From Firm-13 sp964617375 (GTDB lineage: Bacteria; Bacillota; Clostridia; Saccharofermentanales; Saccharofermentanaceae), in the NCBI GenBank assembly GCA_964617375.1, contig CAZTXQ010000022.1, positions 1 through 44,901 on the forward strand: a DNA stretch of 44,901 bases, given 5' to 3'. The notes beneath the pieces are model-generated. The model worked only from the letters and a program-made list of their open reading frames with translations, had not been told where the DNA came from and made no database searches. The position numbers were made by a program, and so were the translations under genes. Below are positions 31,888 to 40,412 of this stretch, in pieces (the first letter of the stretch is position 1; each line of letters starts with the position of its first letter).

Positions 31888-32334
31888 TTACTTTTTCCCG
31901 TCTTTCAGAAGATCACGGATTTCGGTAAGGAGAGCAACATCTTCAGGAACTGCAGGCGCAGCAGGTACTTCTTCTTCCTTGGCCTTTTTTGCCTTGGCTT
32001 CAAGAGTCTTGCGCGCTTTGTTGATCAGTTTAACAACCAGAAAGATAACGGCTGCAACGATCAGAAATTGAATGATGGTATTGATAAAGACACCGTAGCC
32101 GATTGCAACTTCCGGTTTTAAGACTTCCTGTGTAGCCGGATCAAGAACCGCAGCCTTCATGACATATTTTAGCGAGGCAAAGTCAAGCCCGGATGTGAGC
32201 ATCCCTACACAAGGCATAATAACGTCCTTGACAAGAGAATTGACGATCGCCGTAAACGATGTGGCAATAACGACACCAATTGCCAGGTCCATAACATTTC
32301 CGCGAAAAATAAATTCTTTAAACTCTTTCCACAT
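31888..32334 (-). CDS. mscL: Large-conductance mechanosensitive channel
   Basis: A homopentameric membrane channel that opens under membrane tension and protects against hypo-osmotic shock. The 148-residue protein has the N-terminal amphipathic helix WKEFKEFIFRGNVMDLAIGV, TM1 through VIATSFTAIVNSLVKDVIMP, a periplasmic loop, TM2 FLIVAAVIFLVVKLIN and a charged cytoplasmic helix ending LTEIRDLLK. These fit MscL throughout. The start is ATG at 32334 with AGGAGG 6 nt upstream. Confidence 0.96.
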   Translation of the reverse strand: MWKEFKEFIFRGNVMDLAIGVVIATSFTAIVNSLVKDVIMPCVGMLTSGLDFASLKYVMKAAVLDPATQEVLKPEVAIGYGVFINTIIQFLIVAAVIFLVVKLINKARKTLEAKAKKAKEEEVPAAPAVPEDVALLTEIRDLLKDGKK

Positions 32335-32373
32335 AACAAATCCTCCTGGTTACTTTACTTGCTGTTCCTTTGA

Positions 32374-32403
32374 TTTATAAGCCTTTTATAACATACGGAC
32401 CAA
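32374..32403 (-). promoter_or_regulatory. mscL promoter
   Basis: On the minus strand TTGGTC (32398-32403) and TATAAA (32374-32379) are separated by 18 nt, 39 nt upstream of the mscL start. Confidence 0.5.
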
Positions 32404-32449
32404 TAAAAAGAAAGGCGCAGTATCGCCGGGCTGCCCCTCATAAAAGACG

Positions 32450-32487
32450 GGGGCTGTCTCTTAAAACTTTCGTCTTGAGACAGCCCC
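32450..32487 (-). terminator. Long near-perfect hairpin after the P-loop gene
   Basis: GGGGCTGTCTC (32450-32460) pairs perfectly with GAGACAGCCCC (32477-32487), and the inner arms extend the stem to 17 of about 19 pairs with a TTTC loop. On the minus strand a TCTTTTA follows. It is either the terminator of the P-loop gene or a repetitive palindromic element. Confidence 0.65.
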
Positions 32488-32516
32488 TCTTCAAATACCG
32501 TTATCAGAATGAAAAA

Positions 32517-32927
32517 TCAGCAGAACTTCTGGATTTGGGGAGGAAGATTCTGAACATCGCTGCTGCAAATAATCGTGGCGTCCAGTGACTTGCCGGAAAG
32601 AAACGTGTCCAGTTTTGTGATGAAATTGGCGAGATCTTCGACATTGTTATCTTTGGCGACCTTAAAGGCGCTGTCAATGTAAATATGTGTCAGATCATAA
32701 TCTTTAGCCGTGATTCCGGCGACAAAACTCAACAGTTGTTCGTAACCTTCACAGGGGTATTCATCGACATCGATCAGGCGGATCTTGTACTTCAACAAAC
32801 GATCAAGGCGATTTCCTCTCTCAATACACACAATGTTATTGTTCTCCTGAACCGCTTGCTCATTGATGTCATCAACCAGCTGTGCAGTCTTTCCGGTGCC
32901 TTTGGCACCTGCGATTACTTTTATCAT
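32517..32927 (-). CDS. Small P-loop NTPase-like protein of unknown function
   Basis: A 136-residue protein with a perfect Walker A motif GAKGTGKT at residues 7-14 and a Walker B-like hydrophobic strand THIYIDSAF near residue 84. Beyond this I recognise no family. It ends with the segment DATIICSSDVQNLPPQI. It is too short for a complete RecA or AAA+ core with sensor and arginine finger, so it may be a nucleotide-binding adaptor or a partner-dependent ATPase. The start at 32927 gives AAGGGAG 9 nt upstream; in-frame ATGs at 32936 and 32933 and the longer form to 32981 are alternatives. It is divergent from rimP. Confidence 0.75.
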   Translation of the reverse strand: MIKVIAGAKGTGKTAQLVDDINEQAVQENNNIVCIERGNRLDRLLKYKIRLIDVDEYPCEGYEQLLSFVAGITAKDYDLTHIYIDSAFKVAKDNNVEDLANFITKLDTFLSGKSLDATIICSSDVQNLPPQIQKFC

Positions 32928-33101
32928 TGGCATCATCTCCCTTTTGTTGATTATCCAAACATTATCTTGGACTAGTTTCATTCTACCCGATTCTCTTGCC
33001 GAAATGAATAGCTAAGAGGGGTTTTTTTGAAGGAATGTTTGGTAAAAATGTTCAATCGAAAAAAAGTCCGTACCGGTTGCTTGTGGTTTCTCCGGATATT
33101 G

Positions 33102-33130
33102 TTGCACTCTAATCTTATTAGTGGTAAAAT
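33102..33130 (+). promoter_or_regulatory. Promoter of the rimP-nusA-infB operon
   Basis: TTGCAC (33102-33107) and TAAAAT (33125-33130) are separated by 17 nt, 76 nt upstream of rimP. Confidence 0.7.
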
Positions 33131-33206
33131 TCTCTCGTAATGTGGTGTTTTTGATGAAGAGTGGGTTGTGCCCGCTCTTTCTTTTGCAATGAAAACGGAG
33201 GAGTTT

Positions 33207-33668
33207 ATGTCAGAACGCTCTCGAATCGCGCAGCAGGCATTTGATCTTGCCTTGCCCGTAGTTGAGGGATTGGGAATCGACCTGGTCGACGCCGAATACA
33301 AAAAAGAAGGCAGTTCTTATTACTTAAGGCTCTTTATTGACAAGCGCGGCGGCATCGGCATAGATGACTGCGAGCTTGTAAGCAAGGCCGTCGACTCGAT
33401 TTTTGACAAGGAACTTCATGCCGATCCGGACTATTTCGAAGTATCTTCACCCGGTCTTACCCGGCCTCTTACCTCGCTGTCTGATTTTAAACGGCACGAG
33501 GGCGAAGAAGTAGAGGCATCGTTTTACCGGCCTGTGAACGGGACGAAGCATTTTACCGGTATCATCAAGGGCGTCTTTGACGATAAAGTTCTGTTTGAAT
33601 CGGAAGGCGTTCCTTGCGAGGTTCCCTTTGACGTGATTGCATCCGCGAAAAGAACCATCAAGTTCTGA
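33207..33668 (+). CDS. rimP: Ribosome maturation factor RimP
   Basis: Assists 30S subunit assembly. The 153-residue protein has the N-terminal domain with GLGIDLVDAEYKKEGSSYYLRLFIDKRGGIGIDDCELVS and the VSSPGLTRPL motif near residues 87-96, followed by the SH3-like C-terminal domain (KHFTGIIKGVFDDKVLFE). ATG 33207 is preferred because GGAGGAG precedes it; the open frame to 33168 lacks a ribosome binding site. It opens the rimP-nusA-ylxR-ylxQ-infB-rbfA-nrnA-truB-ribF cluster. Confidence 0.95.
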   Translation: MSERSRIAQQAFDLALPVVEGLGIDLVDAEYKKEGSSYYLRLFIDKRGGIGIDDCELVSKAVDSIFDKELHADPDYFEVSSPGLTRPLTSLSDFKRHEGEEVEASFYRPVNGTKHFTGIIKGVFDDKVLFESEGVPCEVPFDVIASAKRTIKF

Positions 33669-33760
33669 TTTACGTTTATTACCGGTATCGACATAATTAC
33701 GGACGACGAATCATAGAGAGTACAAAAAATGAATGCGCAGTATGGAAGGAGACTATAGGG

Positions 33761-34945
33761 ATGAATGAGAAATTGATCGAGGCGATCAAACTGCTCGCTA
33801 AGGAAAGAGGCATTGAAGAAGAGGTGCTTTTCGAAGCGATAGAAGAGGCGATTGTTGCCGCATTTAAGCGTGAATTTTCTGACGCTAAGTCTAATGATAA
33901 TGTTTTTGCTGAAATCGACCGTGAGACCGGTGCAATGTACGTATTTGAAGTTCGCACGGTCATGAAGGAAGTCGACAATCCCAAAACACAGATTTCTCTG
34001 GAAGAAGCCAGAGAAATTGATCCCGAGCTTGAGGAAGGCGACAGCATTGAGATGACCATCCCGGTTGAATCTCTCGGAAGACTGGCAGCCAATGCCGCGA
34101 AAAGCGCCATCAATCAAAAGCTCAGATCTGCAGAACATACGAGAATTCAGGATGAGTTCTCCGGAAGAATCGGCGAACTGGCTTCCGGCGTAATCCAGAG
34201 AATGGATAACAAATTTGTTTTCGTCGACATCGGCCGCGCCGAAGCGACTCTTTCGAAGCAGGAGCAGGTCAAGGATGAGAAGTATATATACAATCATCAT
34301 ATGCGTTTTCTCATTCTGAAGGTCGAAGAGCATAACGGAAGACCCGTGATCTATGTTTCCAGAAGTCACCCGAATCTGGTCAAGAAGCTTTTCGAGCAGG
34401 AAGTGCCCGAAATAGCGTCCGGAATTGTAGAGATCGTATCGGTCGCCCGTGAAGCCGGCTCCAGAACCAAGATTGCCGTCGCATCACGCGACGAAAGCGT
34501 TGATCCGCTCGGCGCCTGTGTCGGTCAGCGGGGCGCCCGCGTACAGGCCGTCATGGATGAACTCGGCAACGAAAAGGTCGACGTCATCGAATGGAATTCG
34601 GACCCGGCCATGTATATCGCGAATGCGCTCCTGCCCGCAAAGGTAGTGCGCGTTGATACCGATAACAACACCAAACCAGACGGTTCACGCGAAATGTCCG
34701 CGCGCGTTATCGTGCCGGATCATCAGTATTCACTGGCGATCGGCCGCGCCGGTCAGAACGTCCGTCTCGCCGCACGCCTTACGGGCTGGAAAATCGATAT
34801 CAAGAGTGAGTCTCAGTTCCGCGAGTTGATTCAGGACGAGTTTATGTCCCGATTCACGGTTGCCGAAGACGAAACGGCGGATGAGACACAGGAATCCTCA
34901 CAGGATTCTTCCATCCAGGATGCCGATCAGCTTCCTGAAGCCTGA
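33761..34945 (+). CDS. nusA: Transcription termination/antitermination factor NusA
   Basis: Binds RNA polymerase and modulates pausing, termination and antitermination. The 394-residue protein has the N-terminal polymerase-binding domain, an S1 domain (about residues 135-200, with SGVIQRMDNKFVFVDIGRAEATLS), and two KH domains: one around DPLGACVGQRGARVQAVMDELGNEKVDVIEW (about 247-277) and the second at LAIGRAGQNVRLAARLTGWKIDI (about 325-347). An acidic, Ser/Asp-rich tail replaces the AR2 repeats of E. coli NusA. GGAAGGAG at 33742-33749 precedes the start. Confidence 0.96.
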   Translation: MNEKLIEAIKLLAKERGIEEEVLFEAIEEAIVAAFKREFSDAKSNDNVFAEIDRETGAMYVFEVRTVMKEVDNPKTQISLEEAREIDPELEEGDSIEMTIPVESLGRLAANAAKSAINQKLRSAEHTRIQDEFSGRIGELASGVIQRMDNKFVFVDIGRAEATLSKQEQVKDEKYIYNHHMRFLILKVEEHNGRPVIYVSRSHPNLVKKLFEQEVPEIASGIVEIVSVAREAGSRTKIAVASRDESVDPLGACVGQRGARVQAVMDELGNEKVDVIEWNSDPAMYIANALLPAKVVRVDTDNNTKPDGSREMSARVIVPDHQYSLAIGRAGQNVRLAARLTGWKIDIKSESQFRELIQDEFMSRFTVAEDETADETQESSQDSSIQDADQLPEA

Positions 34946-34962
34946 CGGAGGTGATCCCTTCT

Positions 34963-35253
34963 GTGAAGAAGATTCCGCAAAGAATGTGCGTCTCATGCAG
35001 AACCAGAAAGAACAAGAAAGAATTGCTCCGGGTCGTTCTGATGCCTGATGGACAGGTAACGGTCGATCCGACCGGGAAGAAACCCGGAAGAGGCGCATAT
35101 GTCTGTAAAAACAATGAATGCCTCACACAGGCGGTCAAGGCTCACCGGTTTGACAAAGGCCTCAAAACACAGGTTCCGCCTGAGCTTATTGCCGAACTAT
35201 TAACGGATGCCGAAAGCTATAACGATGAATCAGATACCATTTTGGGAGGATAA
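34963..35253 (+). CDS. ylxR: YlxR/RnpM family protein
   Basis: A 96-residue member of the YlxR (DUF448) family. In B. subtilis it binds RNase P RNA (RnpM) and nucleic acids. RMCVSCR near the N-terminus, RVVLMPDGQVTVDPTGKKPGRGAYVC and RFDKGLKTQV mark the family. The start is taken as GTG 34963, which follows a full anti-Shine-Dalgarno complement GGAGGTGATCC (34947-34957) by 5 nt; GTG 34951 lies within that site. It ends directly before the ylxQ ribosome binding site-linked start, with stop TAA adjacent to ATG. Confidence 0.93.
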   Translation: MKKIPQRMCVSCRTRKNKKELLRVVLMPDGQVTVDPTGKKPGRGAYVCKNNECLTQAVKAHRFDKGLKTQVPPELIAELLTDAESYNDESDTILGG

Positions 35254-35625
35254 ATGACAGAAGAAGACAGAATTGAGGCAACGGACATAAAGAAGGAAAG
35301 AAACGAGCAGAGAATTCTCTCTTTTCTCGGACTTGCGACCAAGGCGCAGAAAACGGTCTCCGGAACAGATGCCGTATTGGAGACGATTTTAAGAGAACGC
35401 GCATGCCTTGTTCTGGTTGCCGGAGATTCATCGGAAGGTACAGCCGAAAAAATCGGGTATTATGCCGGACAAGCCGGTGTACCGTACTGCCGATTTTCAA
35501 CGCGCGAAATGCTCGGAAAATTCATGGGAAAGACGGATCGCGCGGTTGCATGCGTGACGGACGAAGGATTTGCCGGCAGGTTGATTCAGATGTTAAAGGA
35601 CGGATACGAAGTTACGAACGCATAA
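35254..35625 (+). CDS. ylxQ: YlxQ, L7Ae-family RNA-binding protein
   Basis: A 123-residue L7Ae/L30e/S12e-type protein of the YlxQ group, which binds kink-turn RNA in related proteins. The core QRILSFLGLATKAQKTVSGTDAVL, VLVAGDSSEGTAEKI and the C-terminal DRAVACVTDEGFAGRLIQ fit the family. The N-terminal 20 residues are a charged extension. The start ATG immediately follows the ylxR stop, with GGGAGG at 35244-35249. Its exact role is not established. Confidence 0.92.
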   Translation: MTEEDRIEATDIKKERNEQRILSFLGLATKAQKTVSGTDAVLETILRERACLVLVAGDSSEGTAEKIGYYAGQAGVPYCRFSTREMLGKFMGKTDRAVACVTDEGFAGRLIQMLKDGYEVTNA

Positions 35626-35669
35626 AGAGTCGGTGATTGTTGATTTTCGGGAAAATATAGGAGGAATTC

Positions 35670-38600
35670 ATGACTGATCATAAAACAAAGGGTGCTCCGG
35701 CACCGGAAAATTCAGAGAAAAATAAGGAAGAAGCTCTTGAGCCTCAGGGTGTTGGAATCACTGTGAGCGGGATTTCGGGAACGAAAACCCTAAGGGTAGG
35801 ACGTGTTAATAAGCGCCCGAAAGATGCGGCCGCACAGACCGATGTGAGGGAAGGCGAGCCTCAAACGGCTCCGGAAGTTCATGCCGCACAGAGCGCAGCT
35901 CCTGCACCGGCACCTGTTTCCGCTCCCGTCACCGCTCCCGTCACCGCGGAAAAAGCCGCAGCGACTGCTCCGGTCCGGGAACATCCGGCGGAGCCCTCGA
36001 ATGACAGCAAGCCTCAGGCACCTGTCAGACAGGAAGTTAAACCCGAACACGAGACGGCGGTTAAAACAGAATCCGCCGTTGCTCAGAAGCCGGTCTCCGC
36101 AGCAGCACAGCCTGCAATGGATGCCGGAATAAAGGCTCCTCAGACTCCGGTACGTGAATCGGCACCGGCCGCTTCCGAGTCGGCGCCTGCCGCAGAAAAG
36201 CGCGAAGCACCCGTTGAAAACCGGCCGCAGAGCGGAGCGTATCAGGGCAATCGTCCGCAGGGCCAGGGTGGTTACCAGGGCGGCTATCAGGGCAATCGCC
36301 CGCAGGGTCAGGGCGGATACCAGGGCGGCGGCTATCAGGGCAGCCGTCCGGAAGGTCAGGGCGGATACCAGGGCGGCGGCTATCAGGGCAATCGTCCTCA
36401 GGGCCAGGGCAGTTTCGGCAGCCCGCGTCCTCAGGGCACCGGCTATCAGGGCAACCGTCCGGAAGGCCAGGGCGGATATCAGGGCGGCGGCTATCAGGGC
36501 AACCGTCCTCAAGGCACCGGCTATCAGGGCACACGTCCGGAAGGTCAGGGCGGATATCAGGGCGGCGGCTATCAGGGCAATCGTCCTCAGGGACAGGGCG
36601 GCTTCGGCGGCCCGCGTCCGCAGGGCACCGGCTATCAGGGCCAGGGCGGCGGATATCAGGGCGGCGGCTATCAGGGCAATCGCCCGCAGGGTCAGGGCGG
36701 CTTCGGCGGCCCGCGTCCGCAGGGACAGGGCGGTTTCGGCGGTCCTCGTCCGCAGGGACAGGGCGGTTTTTCCGCTCGCCCGAGACCCGACGGCTTCGGC
36801 GGGTCCAAGGATTCCGATTTTGTCCGGTCCAAAGAAGATAACGGGTACGGTTCGAAGAGTCAGGCAAGGGGCGGCGCTCGCGGTCCTGTGAAGCGTGATA
36901 CGGATGTTCCGACCGATGTTAAGGAGAAGGAAAAGGCTAATTTTGCGGCACGTGACGCTTTTGAAAAGAGTCGCAAAGAGCCCGCAAAGGACGCAAAGAA
37001 AGACGCGGTTAAGCCCGCGGCGCCGTCTGCAGATCGCAGAGGCGGCACAAAGCATGCCGTAAACGCAGCTTTTTCCGGCCGCGGTGCGTCCGAAATTCTG
37101 CAGGACGACAATGCGCTTGATAATCTGTATCCGTCTTCGGCAAAGGGAAAGCGCAACTCGCGCAAAAAGCCTTTTATCGTACAACCGATGCAGCCCAAAG
37201 CTGTTCTGTCACACGTTCAGCTTCCCGAATATATCACCATCAAGGAATTCTCCGAAGGTATTCAGAAGAGATCGTCCGATGTGATCAAGAAGCTGATGAA
37301 GCTCGGTCTCCTTGCGACCATCAACCAGGAGATCGATTTTGACACAGCGACTCTGATCGCTTCCGAATTCGGAATTACCACGGAAAAGATCATAGAGGTC
37401 ACGGAAGAGGACATCCTCTTCGACGACACGGAAGATACCGATGAGAACCTTGTCACGCGTCCGCCGGTTGTCGTTGTTATGGGACACGTCGACCACGGTA
37501 AAACGTCACTCCTCGACAAGATCCGTTCGGCGTCCGTTGTTAAGGGCGAAGCGGGCGGTATCACACAGCATATCGGTGCTTATACCGTTCGTCTCAAGGG
37601 CGGAAGACTTATTACCTTCCTCGATACGCCCGGACATGAGGCTTTTACGACGATGCGTCAGCGCGGAGCGCAGGTCACGGATATCGCAATTCTTGTGGTA
37701 GCCGCCGACGACGGCGTTATGCCTCAGACTATCGAAGCAATTAACCACGCAAAGGCCGCCAACACGGAAATCGTCGTGGCGATCAATAAGATGGACAAAC
37801 CGGGAGCCAATCCCGAAAAGGTCAAGCAGGAACTCTCCCTTCACGGTGTAATTCCCGAAGAGTGGGGCGGCTCCAACGTCATGGTTCCTGTCTCCGCCAA
37901 AACCGGCGACGGTATCGACGAGCTTCTCGAGATGGTTCTCCTTACGGCGGACGTGATGGACCTCAAGGCAGATCCGCACAAGCAGGCCAAGGGTACCGTT
38001 ATCGAAGCCAAACTCGATAAGAACAGAGGACCTGTTGCTACCGTTCTTGTACAGCGCGGTACGCTTCACTCCGGAGATACAATCGTAACAGGTCCGATCG
38101 TAGGACGTGTGCGTGCCATGGCGGACGAAAAGGGCGCGACCTTAAAGAAGGCCGGACCGTCCATTCCCGTCGAGATTCTGGGACTTCCCGAAGTTCCGGA
38201 AGCCGGCGAAATTTTCTATGCCGTAACCGATGAGAAAGTAGCAAGACAGCTCGTTGAAAAGCGCAGAGTCAAGCAAAGAGAAGATCAGCTCCGGAAGAGT
38301 TCACGTATGTCGCTGGAGACTTTGGCGGCGACGCTTGCGGCAGGAGAGGTCAGAGATCTGAACCTGATCGTAAAGGCCGATGTGCAGGGTTCTGTCGAGG
38401 CTATTATTCAGGCCTTGGAAAAACTCTCGTCCGATGAGATCAAAGTCAAGGTTATTCATGGAGCGGTCGGTGCCATAACCGAAACCGACATTGTCCTTGC
38501 CGACGTTTCCAACGCCGTTATCATCGGCTTCAACGTCCGTCCCGGAACCAACATTGCCGAAAAGGCAAAAGATATCGGCGTTGACATTAAGCTCTACCGC

Positions 38601-38960
38601 GTTATTTATAATGCGATCGAAGATGTTCAGGCGGCCATGAAGGGTATGCTCAAGCCTACCTATGAAGAGGTCATCCTGGGACACATTGAAATCCGTCAGA
38701 TCTTCAAGGTCTCAAACGTCGGAACAATCGGCGGTGCGTACGTTACCGACGGTAAGGTGCTGCGTTCTTCCGAAGTACGTATCGTACGTGAAGGTATCGT
38801 GGTCCATGACGGAAAGCTTGCCTCCCTCAAGAGGTTTAAGGATGACGCCAAGGAAGTTGCTGCCGGTTATGAATGCGGTATCTCGGTGGAGAGTTTCAAC
38901 GACATCCGTGAGGGTGATATCGTCGAAGCATATGAAATGCGTGAAATCGAAAAAAAGTAA
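35670..38960 (+). CDS. infB: Translation initiation factor IF-2 with unusual repeat-rich N-terminus
   Basis: The GTPase that brings initiator tRNA to the 30S subunit. At 1096 residues it is long. The first 185 residues are Pro/Ala/Glu-rich; residues about 190-368 are a tandem repeat built from GYQGNRPQGQGG-type units with FGGPRPQGQ variants; IF2 N1-like and linker sequence follows. The G domain begins with GHVDHGKT at 605-612, then DTPGHE, NKMD and SAKTG; the C-terminal domains contain VKADVQGSVEA and GFNVRP. The repeat region is encoded in frame by near-identical DNA units and is rich in Gly, Gln, Tyr and Arg, like RNA-binding or condensate-forming tails. The ribosome binding site AGGAGG is at 35660-35665. 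Confidence 0.96.
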   Translation: MTDHKTKGAPAPENSEKNKEEALEPQGVGITVSGISGTKTLRVGRVNKRPKDAAAQTDVREGEPQTAPEVHAAQSAAPAPAPVSAPVTAPVTAEKAAATAPVREHPAEPSNDSKPQAPVRQEVKPEHETAVKTESAVAQKPVSAAAQPAMDAGIKAPQTPVRESAPAASESAPAAEKREAPVENRPQSGAYQGNRPQGQGGYQGGYQGNRPQGQGGYQGGGYQGSRPEGQGGYQGGGYQGNRPQGQGSFGSPRPQGTGYQGNRPEGQGGYQGGGYQGNRPQGTGYQGTRPEGQGGYQGGGYQGNRPQGQGGFGGPRPQGTGYQGQGGGYQGGGYQGNRPQGQGGFGGPRPQGQGGFGGPRPQGQGGFSARPRPDGFGGSKDSDFVRSKEDNGYGSKSQARGGARGPVKRDTDVPTDVKEKEKANFAARDAFEKSRKEPAKDAKKDAVKPAAPSADRRGGTKHAVNAAFSGRGASEILQDDNALDNLYPSSAKGKRNSRKKPFIVQPMQPKAVLSHVQLPEYITIKEFSEGIQKRSSDVIKKLMKLGLLATINQEIDFDTATLIASEFGITTEKIIEVTEEDILFDDTEDTDENLVTRPPVVVVMGHVDHGKTSLLDKIRSASVVKGEAGGITQHIGAYTVRLKGGRLITFLDTPGHEAFTTMRQRGAQVTDIAILVVAADDGVMPQTIEAINHAKAANTEIVVAINKMDKPGANPEKVKQELSLHGVIPEEWGGSNVMVPVSAKTGDGIDELLEMVLLTADVMDLKADPHKQAKGTVIEAKLDKNRGPVATVLVQRGTLHSGDTIVTGPIVGRVRAMADEKGATLKKAGPSIPVEILGLPEVPEAGEIFYAVTDEKVARQLVEKRRVKQREDQLRKSSRMSLETLAATLAAGEVRDLNLIVKADVQGSVEAIIQALEKLSSDEIKVKVIHGAVGAITETDIVLADVSNAVIIGFNVRPGTNIAEKAKDIGVDIKLYRVIYNAIEDVQAAMKGMLKPTYEEVILGHIEIRQIFKVSNVGTIGGAYVTDGKVLRSSEVRIVREGIVVHDGKLASLKRFKDDAKEVAAGYECGISVESFNDIREGDIVEAYEMREIEKK
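36238..36776 (+). repeat. In-frame tandem repeat in infB
   Basis: About 540 nt of degenerate tandem units, mostly built from GGCTATCAGGGC, CGTCC(T/G)CAGGGC and GGTCAGGGCGG segments, encode Gly/Gln/Tyr/Arg repeats. Silent differences between copies suggest that it is selected as protein, though expansion and contraction are likely. Confidence 0.9.
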
Positions 38961-39008
38961 CGCAGATCGGTTACCGGACAGTCAAAGGGAATTAAGGAGT
39001 TGTTGTAT

Positions 39009-39374
39009 ATGAGGATAGATCGCTCATCCCGCGTAGGGGACGAGATGCAAAAAGCTGTTTCGCAAATAATCAGAGACGAAGTGAAAGACCCGAGAATTCC
39101 TCTGATGACATCGGTCATTGAAGTTCGTATGTCACATGACTTGACGCACGCAACGGTATATCTTTCCGTCATGGCAGATGCCAAGGGCAAAGAAGATTGC
39201 AAGGATGCTATAAACAGCGCGGCCGGATTCATCCGGCGCGAAGTTTGCAAAAGAGTCAATCTGCGGGTTGCCCCGGAAATGCACTATGTGTTCGACGAAT
39301 CGATCGAAAAGGGCATGCGTCTTATGGATCTGATCGATAAGACCGTTCGGGAGGACAAGGCTCGTGGAGAATAG
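39009..39374 (+). CDS. rbfA: Ribosome-binding factor A
   Basis: A KH-fold protein needed for late 30S maturation and 16S 5'-end processing, 121 residues. The N-terminal RSSRVGDEMQKAVSQIIRDEVKDPRI, the VEVRMSHDLTHATVYLSVM strand and the C-terminal RVAPEMHYVFDESIEKGMRLMDLID segment are characteristic. ATG 39009 follows AAGGAG (38994-38999) by 9 nt; upstream TTG codons at 39000-39005 are possible but less likely. It overlaps nrnA by 11 bases. Confidence 0.94.
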   Translation: MRIDRSSRVGDEMQKAVSQIIRDEVKDPRIPLMTSVIEVRMSHDLTHATVYLSVMADAKGKEDCKDAINSAAGFIRREVCKRVNLRVAPEMHYVFDESIEKGMRLMDLIDKTVREDKARGE

Positions 39375-40386
39375 CTCGAATCGAATTGCGGAGGAGCTGT
39401 TAAAGCATCGCGATTCTTCCCGTGAAATCCAGATTTTCCCGCACATCCGGGTGGACGGCGATTGTTTGGGATCCGCAGCCGCATTGGCCGCGGTCCTGAA
39501 CCGGCTCGGGATACGCGCCCGCGTGTTCATGGATGAGCCGATACCGGACAGATTGTCCTTTGTCGGGATCCGGCCGGAGCTCATGGAGATTTTTGATTCA
39601 AACAAATGGGATTCCTATCTCATCGATCAGGGAGCCGTGATAGCCGTTGATTGTTCGGAAAGCACGCGAATGGGACGTGCGGGAACCCTGTTTGCAAACG
39701 CTTCGGATCGGATGGTCATCGACCACCACATTTCCAGCGGGAGTTCGCACGGCTGCCGATATATCGACGCCGATGCGGCCGCGACGGCAGAGCTCGTACT
39801 GAATGTCATACACATTCTGGAAAAGATGACCGGAACCGACTTGATCGATCCGCCGACAGCGAACTGTCTGATGGTAGGTCTGCAATCCGATACGGGCCGC
39901 TTTTCCTATCAGAACACGACGCCCGGGACTTTTCGAGCGGCCGCCGAGCTGCTCGAAAAAGGGGCCAATGTCTATATCAACGCGTACAATCTATTTGATT
40001 TAACCAACGTCGAACGCATGCGGCTCACCGCAAGAGCGCTCTCCGGTGCGAAGTTCTTTTACGGAGGCCGATTGGCGCTGACTGTTGTGACGCAGGATAT
40101 GATCCGTGAATGCCAGGCAACGGAGGATGCTTCCGACGGCCTGGCGTCCAATTTGCGCGATATCAAGGGCGTTCTGGCATCTTTTGCCGTGCGGGAAACC
40201 GCGGACGGGGAAATACGTGTCAACATCCGAAGCTATCTTCCTTTTGACGCTGCCGCCTTTGCCGCACAGTTCGGCGGAGGGGGACATCAACGCGCCGCCG
40301 GATTCACCGTTCTGAACAGGACGGCGACCGAAGTGAGTAAAATGATAATTGAGAGGGCCGGTGAGTTTTTATCGGAAACCAATTAG
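39364..40386 (+). CDS. nrnA: DHH phosphoesterase NrnA (nanoRNase / pAp phosphatase)
   Basis: A DHH/DHHA1 phosphoesterase, 340 residues, of the NrnA type that degrades nanoRNA and dephosphorylates pAp in Firmicutes. The DHH motif is in VIDHHISSGS (about residue 119 onward), with the first Asp cluster in HIRVDGDCLGSAAAL, and the DHHA1 domain ends in FGGGGHQRAAGF. It starts with GTG 39364 overlapping rbfA. Its place between rbfA and truB is the usual one in Firmicutes. Confidence 0.92.
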   Translation: MENSSNRIAEELLKHRDSSREIQIFPHIRVDGDCLGSAAALAAVLNRLGIRARVFMDEPIPDRLSFVGIRPELMEIFDSNKWDSYLIDQGAVIAVDCSESTRMGRAGTLFANASDRMVIDHHISSGSSHGCRYIDADAAATAELVLNVIHILEKMTGTDLIDPPTANCLMVGLQSDTGRFSYQNTTPGTFRAAAELLEKGANVYINAYNLFDLTNVERMRLTARALSGAKFFYGGRLALTVVTQDMIRECQATEDASDGLASNLRDIKGVLASFAVRETADGEIRVNIRSYLPFDAAAFAAQFGGGGHQRAAGFTVLNRTATEVSKMIIERAGEFLSETN

Positions 40387-40412
40387 TAAACGGAAAAGAA
40401 GAGCTTTCGGGC

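Noticed and set aside
36238..36776. CRISPR-like or mobile repeat array
   Set aside because: The units are in frame, have no spacers of constant length and encode a continuous low-complexity region of IF2.
35790..37184. 464-residue minus-strand open frame opposite infB
   Set aside because: It mirrors the low-complexity repeat of infB on the other strand; infB has the family motifs and ribosome binding site.
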